DNA of 20,196 nt, from the NCBI GenBank assembly GCA_017302755.1, contig JAFLCR010000014.1, positions 1-20,196 of the forward strand. The letters are read 5' to 3'. Below the pieces are notes generated by a model, which was not told the origin of the DNA, made no database searches, and saw only the letters and a list, made by a program, of their open reading frames with translations. Every line of letters starts with the position of its first letter. Position 1 is the first letter of the stretch. The DNA comes from Alphaproteobacteria bacterium (GTDB taxonomy: Bacteria; Pseudomonadota; Alphaproteobacteria; Rickettsiales; JAFLCR01). Position numbers and translations under genes: made by a program. Of the stretch, positions 6,759 to 14,322 are shown in pieces.

Positions 6759-7043
6759 TTAACTCTCGCCAATATCTTGGCGCGCCAGTTTATACAAAGC
6801 AAGCCCGCCCGCCGCAATACCTAAAATGAGGCAAATCAAAAAGAATAGGGGCATCGTGCCCAGCCACTTATCCAACGAATAACCAATGAACCCGCCCACG
6901 GCGGTGCCCGACACCAGTTCCACCCCAACGCGCATGCCCATGCCCACCGACTGAGAAGGAGGCAAGGGAGGCGCTGGAGGCGGCCCCTTGGCTTCCTCGA
7001 TCTTGCGCGCCAAAGCGCCGAGGTCAGGGTCTTTCTGCTGCAT
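6759..7043 (-). CDS. atpI: AtpI family protein (ATP synthase assembly/accessory)
   Basis: 94 residues: a charged N-terminus with a proline-rich linker (GPPPAPPLPPS), then two membrane helices (about 38-56, VGVELVSGTAVGGFIGYSLD, and 63-85, TMPLFFLICLILGIAAGGLAL) with the family pattern G..G...D.W.GT.P......L..G...G. AtpI helps c-ring assembly and is encoded first in F0 operons. Its ATG shares one base with the TAA of the DsbA-like gene (TAATG), implying translational coupling to that gene. Confidence 0.9.
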   Translation of the reverse strand: MQQKDPDLGALARKIEEAKGPPPAPPLPPSQSVGMGMRVGVELVSGTAVGGFIGYSLDKWLGTMPLFFLICLILGIAAGGLALYKLARQDIGES

Positions 7044-7831
7044 TATTCCGTGGATTCAGGAAGTTCTTTGTCCTTAGACTCGGGTTTGGTAGTGTCTTCC
7101 TTCTTTTCGCTGTCCTTTTTTTCTTCTTTCTTTTCCTCAACGTTGGTTTCTTCCGGCTTCTTCTCATCGCCCTTCTTTTCTTCGGGCTTGCCTTCCTTGA
7201 CGGCGATCAGCGGGTCGATAATCGCGGACATGGACGCCAGATCCCGGGCGCCGGGCTGCACCGTGCCGTTGATGATGAATGAGGGGGTAGACTGGATACC
7301 CGCGTCGGCGCCCGACTTCATGATTTCGAGGATCTGCTTTTCCACGGCCTTATCGGCAATGCAGGCGGCGAAGGCTTCCTTGGTCATGCCGCCGAGCAGG
7401 GCAATTTTTTCCAGGGGTTCGCGGAAATTATTGTTGAACGCCCATTTATCCTGAGTGGAGAACAGTACCTTGGTGAAGGTATGATACTTATCCTTGCCGG
7501 CGCAGCGGGCGACCATTGCGGCCTTGAGCGCGGGCTCGTTGAGCGGGTATTCGCGGTAGATGAAGCGCACTTTACCGGTTTCGATGTATTTCTTTTCCAG
7601 CTCCGGCAACGTGTCCTTGTAGAAATGCGCGCAGTGCGGGCAGGTGAGCGAAGCGTATTCGATGACCGTCACTGGCGCGTCTTCCTTACCAATGGGAAAA
7701 TCGTCCGGCCGGAGCTGAGAAGCGGCTTCGATCGCTTCCGGGGTAACGGCGGGTTTGGGTTGCGCATGGGCTGCGCCCCATCCGGCGGCGAGTCCGGTAA
7801 GAAGAATGGCGGTTTTCAGGAAGTGCATCAT
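7043..7831 (-). CDS. DsbA-family thiol:disulfide oxidoreductase with Lys/Glu-rich C-terminal tail
   Basis: 262 residues. A signal peptide (HFLKTAILLTGLAAGWGAAHA) directs it to the periplasm. The thioredoxin fold with helical insert has active site CPHC (64-67) and cis-proline P183 (STPSFIING). It likely oxidises or isomerises cysteine pairs in envelope proteins. Residues ~214-262 form a repetitive tail of K, E, D, P and T with no fold expected. The ATG at 7831 is chosen because it opens the signal peptide and AGGA lies 9 nt upstream; the longer frame to 7948 has no such support. In many alphaproteobacteria a similar gene follows dciA, as here, but atpI comes next rather than the more usual smc. 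It is the first gene of the ATP synthase directon. Confidence 0.9.
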   Translation of the reverse strand: MMHFLKTAILLTGLAAGWGAAHAQPKPAVTPEAIEAASQLRPDDFPIGKEDAPVTVIEYASLTCPHCAHFYKDTLPELEKKYIETGKVRFIYREYPLNEPALKAAMVARCAGKDKYHTFTKVLFSTQDKWAFNNNFREPLEKIALLGGMTKEAFAACIADKAVEKQILEIMKSGADAGIQSTPSFIINGTVQPGARDLASMSAIIDPLIAVKEGKPEEKKGDEKKPEETNVEEKKEEKKDSEKKEDTTKPESKDKELPESTE

Positions 7832-7862
7832 GGCGGATCGTCCTAGGTTTGGGAATTGGTGA

Positions 7863-7890
7863 AGTGTATCGTGTAACGCGCCGAATTCAA
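7863..7890 (-). promoter_or_regulatory. Candidate promoter of the dsbA-like/atp operon
   Basis: On the minus strand TTGAAT (7885-7890) and TACACT (7863-7868) are 16 nt apart. The predicted start near 7856 gives a leader of about 25 nt. The -35 box overlaps the dciA stop codon. No other equally good promoter was seen before atpI. Confidence 0.55.
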
Positions 7891-8375
7891 CCGCCATGTC
7901 GCCCGTGCACGCCGGTGGCGAGCGCGGCCAGCGCTTTGCGCAAAGCATCGTCAGAAGTGACGTTCAATTGATCATGCAACGCCTCTGGCAAGGTGACGGG
8001 CGCGGCGTGCGGTTTCGGCTTGGCGGTAGCTGGCATATGGAAATCGAACGCCTGCTTGATCTGCAGTCTGCTTACCGCGCGAAAGCCGAAATAAGCGGCG
8101 ATGCGTTCAAGGATGGTGGATTCCATGTACTGCATCTCGAGCGCGAAGCCCGGCGATGCCTCGACACGCAGGATGCCGTCGGTTTTTTTATCGCGGGGAA
8201 AAGTAAGGCGCTGCGGGCGGCTCTGCGAGGCAAGAGACTCGCCAACAATGGCCGGCCAGTCACGCACAAGCCGCGCCTCATGAAACCCAAGTTTCTTAAA
8301 TGCGGGCGTGGTGACGGCGGGAAGCGCGTCGCCCAGGCGCAGCATGCCTTTGCGTTTCGGCGGGGCGTCAGGCAA
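7887..8375 (-). CDS. dciA: DUF721 / DciA-family protein (putative replicative helicase loader)
   Basis: 162 residues from a TTG start. The N-terminus PDAPPKRKGMLRLGDALPAV and core FKKLGFHEARLVRDWPAIVG match the alphaproteobacterial DciA group. A second half follows (LRVEASPGFALEMQYMES...RIAAYFGFRAV). DciA proteins bind DnaB and help load it at replication origins in bacteria without DnaC. The TTG at 8375 is chosen because GAGGA lies 8 nt upstream and the family usually has a basic stretch before RLGD. ATG at 8345 is the alternative and has poor spacing. The TTG start overlaps the end of rnhB by 8 nt, so the two are likely co-translated. Confidence 0.82.
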   Translation of the reverse strand: MPDAPPKRKGMLRLGDALPAVTTPAFKKLGFHEARLVRDWPAIVGESLASQSRPQRLTFPRDKKTDGILRVEASPGFALEMQYMESTILERIAAYFGFRAVSRLQIKQAFDFHMPATAKPKPHAAPVTLPEALHDQLNVTSDDALRKALAALATGVHGRHGG

Positions 8376-8994
8376 GAAGCATATCCTCGATGCGCTGCCT
8401 GATCGGCCGGTAACTCTTGCGGTGATGCGGCGTGATGCCGTGATCCGCAATGGCGCGGCGATGGGTGAGCGTGCCATAACCCATATTGGTTTCCCAGCCA
8501 TATTCGGGATGCATGGCGGCAAGCTCGGCCATGATCGTGTCCCGCGTCACCTTGGCGATGATGGAGGCGGCGGCGATGGAAAGACTTTTCGCGTCGCCCT
8601 CGACCAGCGCGGTGGAGGGGTAGGGCCAGCGCGGCAAGCGGTTGCCATCCACCAGCACATGGCCCGGCGGCGCGGAAAGCGCCTCCACGGCTCGTTGCAT
8701 GGCAAGCAGGCTGGCCTGAAGGATGTTGATGCGGTCGATCTCCTCCGCGCTGGCCATCCCTACGGCAACTTCGGCGATCTCACGCAGCTGGCTTGCCAAC
8801 CGGGCGCGCTCACCCGCGGAAAGCTGTTTGGAGTCGTTGATGCCGTCCGGCAGACCATGCTTGGGAAGGATCACCACCGCCGCGACCACCGGCCCTGCCC
8901 AGCAGCCGCGCCCCGCTTCGTCCACGCCCGCGACGCGCGAAGCCAGGCCGAAACTGTCCTCATGGGAGAAATCGGGAAGGGTAATAGATGGCAT
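8368..8994 (-). CDS. rnhB: Ribonuclease HII
   Basis: 208 residues. The type 2 RNase H DEDD residues are D25 and E26 (GVDEAGRG), D116 (LVDGN) and D134 (EGDAKSLSIAAASIIAKVTRD). The conserved YGWETNMGYGT and HHRKSYRPI regions are also present. It cleaves the RNA strand of RNA:DNA hybrids and removes single ribonucleotides from DNA. The usual GRGPLAGPV is GRGCWAGPV here, so proline is replaced by cysteine beside the active site. No Shine-Dalgarno precedes the ATG. Instead a promoter ends 6 nt before it, suggesting a leaderless message. dciA follows with an 8-nt overlap. Confidence 0.96.
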   Translation of the reverse strand: MPSITLPDFSHEDSFGLASRVAGVDEAGRGCWAGPVVAAVVILPKHGLPDGINDSKQLSAGERARLASQLREIAEVAVGMASAEEIDRINILQASLLAMQRAVEALSAPPGHVLVDGNRLPRWPYPSTALVEGDAKSLSIAAASIIAKVTRDTIMAELAAMHPEYGWETNMGYGTLTHRRAIADHGITPHHRKSYRPIRQRIEDMLLA

Positions 8995-9000
8995 GGGCTG

Positions 9001-9028
9001 ATGATACCGGCCCCAGGTTGACGGTCAA
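9001..9028 (-). promoter_or_regulatory. Promoter of rnhB-dciA, predicted leaderless start
   Basis: On the minus strand TTGACC (9023-9028), a 16-nt spacer, and TATCAT (9001-9006). Only six bases separate the -10 box from the rnhB ATG (8992-8994), so the expected +1 falls on or next to the A of the start codon. TTGAC-G-GTCAA around the -35 (9018-9028) is a small palindrome that could bind a regulator. Confidence 0.6.
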
Positions 9029-9034
9029 GAAGGC

Positions 9035-10885
9035 TTAGTGCGTCGCGCTTTCCGCATTGGCAAGCTGCACGCCGCGCCCGGCGAAGCCGCGATAGCTCGG
9101 CCAGCGGCCTTCGATGATGTCGGACGCGGTGGTGAGCCTCTGTCCGGACATCTGCTGGTAGACCCAGTAATTCGCCATAACCTGCTCGATGTAATTGCGC
9201 GTTTCCGGGTACGGAATGCTCTCAATAAACAGCAGCGGATCGTCATGGTGCGGCGTCTGTTCGATCCAGCGGGCGAGGTTTCCCGGGCCGGCGTTGTAAG
9301 CGGCGGCCAGGAAGAACAGGTTGGTGCCAGCCTTCGACTCTTCCATCAGATGACCGAGATAGGCCTGGCCGAGGGACAGGTTGTATTCGGGATCGGTCAA
9401 GCTGCCGCGTCCGTGCGACAGCGAAGCATGGCGGGTGGTGAGAAAACGCGCCGTGTCCGGCATGATCTGCATCAGTCCCTGCGCGCCGGCGGGGCTTCCG
9501 GCCAGCGGATTGAAGCCCGATTCCTGGCGGATGAAAGCCGCCATCAGCGCGGGCTCTACCTGATAACCACCCCTGGGCTTCCAGCGCGACAAGGGATAGA
9601 CGGTGAGATCGCTTTCCGCCTCGTCGCGGCTGAGGCTCAGGGCCGCCAGTTCGGTGGTGGGCAGTTCCAGCATGCGGCCGAAGCTGAGGATCAGCGGGCG
9701 GCGCGACGCGTCCGCGTCATGATACGCTTGGCGAATTTCCATCGTGGCGAGGTAGGTTTCGCCGATTTCATGCAGTGCCAGAGCGCGGCGCAGGTTGGCC
9801 TGGCGAAGCAGGCTGGAAAGATCGGCGTTGGTAAGCAGCGGGATTTCGACGGTCACGTCCTCGCTTTGCTCCAGCGCCTGCCGTGCCAGAAGGCCGTAAA
9901 AGCTACGCGGGCTGGCGCTTGCGAGGCGCAAATAGCCCTCGGCCTGTTCGGTCTTGTTCAGCTTGCCGTAGGCGCGCCACGCCCAGAACGCGGCGGCGCT
10001 GCGATCCGGCCCTGTGATGACGGCGTTACGCGCCAACTGCGAGAAATAGCGGGCGGCGGTGTCGTATTCACCCAGTCTCCATGCGGCGAGGCCTGCCATC
10101 CAGACAATGCCAGGAAGCTGGCGGCCTGAATGCAACGCCGCGTCACGCGAGAGCAGCAGAGCCTGCTTGTCGTCGCCGGCGTTGAAATAACCGCGCGCCA
10201 GCACCCAGCGGGCGGCGTCCAGCTCCGTCCCACTCAGCACGCGATTATCACGCGCTTTGACAAGCATGCTCAGCGCCTGGTCCATCTTGCCGGCGGTTAC
10301 CAGCCCGTGGATCTGCTCACGCACGCGCTTTGCAGCGGGCGTGCCGTTGGTTGCCTGAGTTTCTGTCTTGAAGTTCATGTCTAATTTGGAGACGGAAGCG
10401 TGACGAATCACTCCGCGGCCAGATTGGCGGAACATGACGGCTTGCGGTAGACCGCCGTACGAAGCCTCCCAGTTCGAGAAGGATTCGGAGGTGGCGTCGC
10501 TGGACGGATGAAGCAGCCTCTCAGCTTCCACGTGCCCGAGCAGGACGGGGTTCGTGAGCTGCCCGATGAGCGCGTCGGCCTTGTTCCATTCCGCGCCGCG
10601 CACGGCGGAGAAAATTTTCTTGTATGTTTCACGCTCTTTATAAGTGAGCTGCATCGGGCGCGCGGCGGGGGCGTAGGGATCGAGCGTCACATGTTCCTGC
10701 TGGGCGCGGCCGAGCAACGACACCGGAATATCCGGCATCTGATCATATCGGGAGAGAATCCATGCGCCGCCGGTCACATGTAGCATGATGCAGGCGGCAA
10801 TAACGGAAACTGTGGCGCGGGCCTGGCCCGGCAGGTGAGAAAACAGCTTCCGCATGGGAGTCATGATGCGGTGGTAAAAACGCAC
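9035..10885 (-). CDS. slt: Soluble-type lytic murein transglycosylase (SLT, GH23)
   Basis: 616 residues. A membrane anchor or uncleaved signal sits at about 23-45. A long alpha-helical superhelix region with TPR-like repeats follows (~190-430). The C-terminal lysozyme-like SLT domain (~440-575) has catalytic E455 in FIRQESGFNP, then GAQGLMQIMPDTAR, AAAYNAGPGNLARW and ETRNYIEQVM. It cleaves the MurNAc-GlcNAc bond of peptidoglycan, releasing 1,6-anhydro products, in cell-wall turnover. The GTG start at 10885 is preferred because GAGG lies 7 nt upstream; ATG codons at 10864 and 10855 are alternatives. A promoter is visible upstream. The same-strand neighbour upstream is a uracil-DNA glycosylase, 129 bp away. 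Confidence 0.93.
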   Translation of the reverse strand: MRFYHRIMTPMRKLFSHLPGQARATVSVIAACIMLHVTGGAWILSRYDQMPDIPVSLLGRAQQEHVTLDPYAPAARPMQLTYKERETYKKIFSAVRGAEWNKADALIGQLTNPVLLGHVEAERLLHPSSDATSESFSNWEASYGGLPQAVMFRQSGRGVIRHASVSKLDMNFKTETQATNGTPAAKRVREQIHGLVTAGKMDQALSMLVKARDNRVLSGTELDAARWVLARGYFNAGDDKQALLLSRDAALHSGRQLPGIVWMAGLAAWRLGEYDTAARYFSQLARNAVITGPDRSAAAFWAWRAYGKLNKTEQAEGYLRLASASPRSFYGLLARQALEQSEDVTVEIPLLTNADLSSLLRQANLRRALALHEIGETYLATMEIRQAYHDADASRRPLILSFGRMLELPTTELAALSLSRDEAESDLTVYPLSRWKPRGGYQVEPALMAAFIRQESGFNPLAGSPAGAQGLMQIMPDTARFLTTRHASLSHGRGSLTDPEYNLSLGQAYLGHLMEESKAGTNLFFLAAAYNAGPGNLARWIEQTPHHDDPLLFIESIPYPETRNYIEQVMANYWVYQQMSGQRLTTASDIIEGRWPSYRGFAGRGVQLANAESATH

Positions 10886-10917
10886 TTCTGAACCTCAAAA
10901 AACCATGTCAGGCGGCG

Positions 10918-10946
10918 AATCTAGGGAGGGGGGAGGACGCTGGCAA
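10918..10946 (-). promoter_or_regulatory. Candidate promoter of slt
   Basis: On the minus strand TTGCCA (10941-10946) and TAGATT (10918-10923) are 17 nt apart, with a predicted start near 10911 and a 25-nt leader that includes the GAGG ribosome-binding site. The spacer is a C-rich run. Confidence 0.55.
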
Positions 10947-11014
10947 GTTAAAAATCCGTGAAGATAGCTGCATCAGCAGCTTAGGGGTGCGTAAAGCCTC
11001 AGTGGAGCATAAGC

Positions 11015-11851
11015 TTACGCAGGGTTGCGGTCAGTGTTCCGTAAAAACGCCTGGACGGTGAGCATGTCGATCCATGATTGCCGCTTCTGGCTTGGCTGGC
11101 GAAGAAGGTAGGAGGGATGGTAGGTGACAAAGCAGGGAAGGTTCCCTTCAAGATACACATTGCGATACTCGAATTTCTTGCCGCGCAGCCGGGACACGGA
11201 CGTCTCGGTGGCAAGAAGTGCCTTGGTCGGCGTGGCGCCGGCGAGCAGCAGCGCCTTCGGCTTCACCAGCGCGATATGCTTTTCGACGAAGGGAAGGCAG
11301 AGCGCGATCTCCTGCGGGTTCGGCGTACGGTTGCCGGGCGGACGCCAGAACACCATGTTGGTGATGTAATACCCGCCTTCGCGCGAGCGGCCGATGGCGC
11401 GCAGCATCTTATCGAGCAGCTTGCCGCTTGGCCCGCAGAAGGGGATGCCTTCCTGGTCCTCCTGCGCGCCGGGCGCTTCGCCGATTACCATAAGGTCGGC
11501 GGTGGCAATGCCATCCGCGAAGACGGTGCGTGTGGCAAAGCGTTTGAGGCTGCATCCGTCGAAACCGCGTACAGCTTCTTCCAGTTCGGAAATCGTCGTG
11601 CACGTATCGGCCAGCGCGCGTGAAGAAGGGCCGGCAGCTACCGGCGGAGGCAAAGGCGCGGCAACAGCCTGAGGCTCCGCAAGCGGCGAGATAGTAAGGG
11701 GAAGGGCTTCCTCTTCCATCGGGTGCGCGGCCCTGTCTGCCAGCATTGAAGCTGTTTTCAGGCGCGACACAGGCGTTGCGGAGAGCGCCTCATCGACGCC
11801 GCATTCCAAATGCCATTTTAATAATGCGATCGGGTCCGCCGTTGTCATCAT
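11015..11851 (-). CDS. Uracil-DNA glycosylase, family 4-like
   Basis: 278 residues. The N-terminal ~90 residues (ALLKWHLECGVDEAL, then a Pro/Ala linker) precede a UDG domain with motif GEAPGAQEDQEG (124-135), FCGPSGKLLDKML (138-150), ITNMVFWRPPGNRTPNP (163-179) and YHPSYLLR (244-251). The enzyme removes uracil from deaminated DNA to start base-excision repair. Classical family-4 enzymes bind a 4Fe-4S cluster through four cysteines. Here C100 and C185 match two of them, but W169 stands where the third is expected and F97 where the first is, so the cluster may be absent. The start codon lies 50 bp from the divergent ETF-QO gene, and no clear Shine-Dalgarno is seen before ATGATG. Confidence 0.88.
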   Translation of the reverse strand: MMTTADPIALLKWHLECGVDEALSATPVSRLKTASMLADRAAHPMEEEALPLTISPLAEPQAVAAPLPPPVAAGPSSRALADTCTTISELEEAVRGFDGCSLKRFATRTVFADGIATADLMVIGEAPGAQEDQEGIPFCGPSGKLLDKMLRAIGRSREGGYYITNMVFWRPPGNRTPNPQEIALCLPFVEKHIALVKPKALLLAGATPTKALLATETSVSRLRGKKFEYRNVYLEGNLPCFVTYHPSYLLRQPSQKRQSWIDMLTVQAFLRNTDRNPA

Positions 11852-11901
11852 TGGCTGTAAGTGCTAACTCAAAAATTACAGCATGGAGGAAAGCGGCTGA
11901 G

Positions 11902-13527
11902 ATGACAAGAGAACGCATGGAATACGATGTGGTGATCGTCGGCGCGGGGCCGGCAGGGCTTTCTGCGGCCATCCGCCTTGCGCAGTTGAAGCAACAGGCC
12001 GGTGCATCCTTTACCGTCGCAGTCGTCGAGAAGGCGGCGGAGGTCGGATCGCATATTCTTTCCGGCGCAGCCTTTGAGCCCCGCGCGCTGGCCGAGCTGA
12101 TTCCCGATTACCTGGCCAAAGGCGCGCCGCTCGAAACGCCGGTTACCGAAGACCGCTTTCTCCTTCTGACCGAAAAGCATGCGATCCGCCTGCCCACGCC
12201 GCCGCAGATGAGGAATCACGGCAATTACATCATCAGCCTGGGCCGCCTCTGCCGCTGGCTGGGCGAGCAGGCGCAGGCGCTCGGGGTCGATATTTTTCCG
12301 GGGTTCGCCGCCGCTGACCTTCTCTGGGGCGACGGGGGCGTCAAGGGCATCGTCACTGGCGATATGGGGCGCGACAAGGAAGGCAAGGAGACGGCCCATT
12401 TCCAGCCTGGTGTTGAGATTGCAGCGAAATACACGCTCTTCGCGGAAGGCTGCCGCGGCTCGCTGTCCGAGGAACTGATGAAGCGCCTGAACCTTCGTGA
12501 GGGTGTGCAGCCGCAAACCTACGGCATCGGCATCAAGGAGCTGTGGGAAGTCGATCCCACGAAACACCGCGCGGGGAGGGTCACGCATAGCGTCGGCTGG
12601 CCGATGGATACCCGGACGTACGGCGGTTCTTTCCTCTATCATCTGGGAACGAACCAGGTGGCGGTGGGGTTCGTGGTGGGGCTGGATTACGAGAATCCTT
12701 ATCTCAACCCCTTCGAGGAATTCCAGCGCTTCAAGCAGCACTCGGGCATCCGTCCGCTTTTCGAGGGCGGGCGCAGGCTTTCTTACGGCGCGCGGGCGCT
12801 GAACGAGGGCGGGTTCCAGTCGATTCCAAAGCTGGTCTTTCCCGGCGGCGCGCTCATCGGCTGCGCGGCGGGGTTCCTCAACGTCCCAAAAATCAAAGGC
12901 ACGCATACGGCGATGAAATCCGGCATGCTTGCCGCCGAGGCGGCGTTCGACGCACTTATGAAAAACGGCGGGCCGGTGCTGGAAGCTTATCCAGAGAAGC
13001 TCAAAACTTCCTGGGTATGGCCGGAGTTACAGGGCGTCCGCAATATCCGCCCGGGCTTCCACGGCGGGTTGTTCGCCGGGTTGTTGCATGCGGCGGTGGA
13101 CACCTTCATCTTCCGTGGCTGCGCGCCGTGGACGCTGAAGCATCGCGCAGACCATAAATCCTTGATGCCGGCGCGCGCCATGCAGCCTATTGCTTATCCC
13201 AAGCCCGACAATGTGGTGAGCTTCGACCGCCTTTCCTCGGTGTATCTTGCCAATCTGAGTCACGACGAGAACCAGCCCGCGCATCTGCAGTTGCGCGACC
13301 CGGCGGTGCCGGTGGCGGTAAACCTGCCGGAATACGATGCGCCCGAACAGCGCTATTGCCCGGCAGGAGTTTATGAAATCGTGAAGAACGAGGAAGGCAC
13401 GCCGCGCCTGCAGATCAACGCGCAGAACTGCGTCCACTGCAAGACCTGCGACATCAAGGATCCGCTCCAGAACATCCATTGGGTGACGCCCGAAGGCGGC
13501 AGCGGCCCGAATTACGTCGGGATGTAG
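11902..13527 (+). CDS. Electron transfer flavoprotein-ubiquinone oxidoreductase (ETF-QO)
   Basis: 541 residues. FAD-binding Rossmann motif VIVGAGPAGLSAA near the N-terminus, EKAAEVGSHILSGAAFEP, and the substrate/quinone region KGTHTAMKSGMLAAEAAFDA. Near the C-terminus are the four cysteines of the 4Fe-4S cluster: C486 (RYCPAG), then C510, C513 and C516 (NCVHCKTCDIKDP). It passes electrons from ETF, reduced by acyl-CoA and related dehydrogenases, to the membrane ubiquinone pool. The start at 11902 (MTRERMEYDV) follows GGAGGA (11885-11890, spacing 11). The frame extends upstream to 11746 but that part overlaps the divergent gene and lacks family sequence. ATG 11917 is a second possible start. 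It ends 6 bp from a convergent gene with no terminator between. Confidence 0.95.
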   Translation: MTRERMEYDVVIVGAGPAGLSAAIRLAQLKQQAGASFTVAVVEKAAEVGSHILSGAAFEPRALAELIPDYLAKGAPLETPVTEDRFLLLTEKHAIRLPTPPQMRNHGNYIISLGRLCRWLGEQAQALGVDIFPGFAAADLLWGDGGVKGIVTGDMGRDKEGKETAHFQPGVEIAAKYTLFAEGCRGSLSEELMKRLNLREGVQPQTYGIGIKELWEVDPTKHRAGRVTHSVGWPMDTRTYGGSFLYHLGTNQVAVGFVVGLDYENPYLNPFEEFQRFKQHSGIRPLFEGGRRLSYGARALNEGGFQSIPKLVFPGGALIGCAAGFLNVPKIKGTHTAMKSGMLAAEAAFDALMKNGGPVLEAYPEKLKTSWVWPELQGVRNIRPGFHGGLFAGLLHAAVDTFIFRGCAPWTLKHRADHKSLMPARAMQPIAYPKPDNVVSFDRLSSVYLANLSHDENQPAHLQLRDPAVPVAVNLPEYDAPEQRYCPAGVYEIVKNEEGTPRLQINAQNCVHCKTCDIKDPLQNIHWVTPEGGSGPNYVGM

Positions 13528-13533
13528 AAGAAA

Positions 13534-14322
13534 CTATCTGCGGGACATCATGCCGCGCAGCGTTTCCATCATGACCAGAGGATCGCTTAAATCTGGCTCC
13601 ATAGGGGGAAAAGACAATTTTTCTTCATGGGAAAGTTCGGGCAGAACCTGCTCGCGCAAGGCAATCACTCCTTCGCGGTACAGCTGATAGGTTTCCTGGC
13701 CCAGCCGGGTGTAGATATAAAACTGGCCGGGGCGATAACCCTGATTACCGGTCGCCAGGAAGATTTTATAATACAGCACAAAGTAATCCGCTTCCTGCTG
13801 GGCCTCATCTCCCGTCAGCGCATATTCGGGATTGCCGAAGACCCGCTCCACGAGTTTATGCACGGGGTTAGAAGGCGGCACCCATTCCGTGGCGATTCTT
13901 AGCGCAAAGATGTCGGGGGCCATGTCTTGATCTGGCTTTTTCCACCCGGCGGTTTCAAGCATAGGGGCATGTGCCGCCAGCAGGGCGGAAAGCGCCAGGG
14001 GTTCGTAGGCATAAATGGCGCGTCCGGCGGCAGTATACCGAAGGCATTGTTGAGGGTCGCCCAGCTCTTCGATGATTTGCGCTTCATCGGTGAGCGGTGG
14101 GGTTGTGTCTCTGTTTTCGCCTTCAAAAGGAGAAGCCACAATAAAGAAATGAATGCCCTTCGTTTGCAAATCCTGCAGCATCGCAGGAATATGGGCTTGT
14201 TCTTTAATGATGGCGGAAATAGGGATGAAGCCTATGACCTTACGGCCGCCCAGCCTGGATATATCCTGAAATTTTAAGCCCTCGAACCGCGTAATGTCTT
14301 CCAGCGTAAGTACAATGGGCAT
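13534..14322 (-). CDS. Hypothetical protein, unrecognised
   Basis: 262 residues from the ATG at 14322, supported by AAGGA 7 nt upstream (a TTG at 14340 is the longer alternative). No signal peptide or membrane segment is seen, so it is probably cytoplasmic. It opens PIVLTLEDITRFEGLKFQDI, and GRKVIGFIPIS with HFFIVASPFEGEN suggests alternating strands and helices. The C-terminal half has many tyrosines (YFVLYYKIF, FYIYTRLGQETYQLYREG) and ends with acid-rich and Met-rich turns (METLRGMMSRR). I do not recognise the family and assign no function. Its base composition is lower in GC than its neighbours. It lies 93 bp downstream of the 63-residue gene on the same strand. Confidence 0.75.
   Translation of the reverse strand: MPIVLTLEDITRFEGLKFQDISRLGGRKVIGFIPISAIIKEQAHIPAMLQDLQTKGIHFFIVASPFEGENRDTTPPLTDEAQIIEELGDPQQCLRYTAAGRAIYAYEPLALSALLAAHAPMLETAGWKKPDQDMAPDIFALRIATEWVPPSNPVHKLVERVFGNPEYALTGDEAQQEADYFVLYYKIFLATGNQGYRPGQFYIYTRLGQETYQLYREGVIALREQVLPELSHEEKLSFPPMEPDLSDPLVMMETLRGMMSRR

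Noticed and set aside
9038..10129. 363-codon plus-strand frame opposite slt
   Set aside because: Antisense to a transglycosylase with intact catalytic motifs. The composition is typical of a shadow frame, with no domain.
10966..11023. Hairpins AGCTGC-ATCA-GCAGCT and GCGTAA...TTACGC after the uracil-DNA glycosylase stop
   Set aside because: Stems are present but neither is followed directly by a T-run, so I do not call a terminator.
11869..12906. 345-codon minus-strand frame opposite ETF-QO
   Set aside because: Antisense to a conserved flavoprotein, with no ribosome-binding site or recognisable motif.
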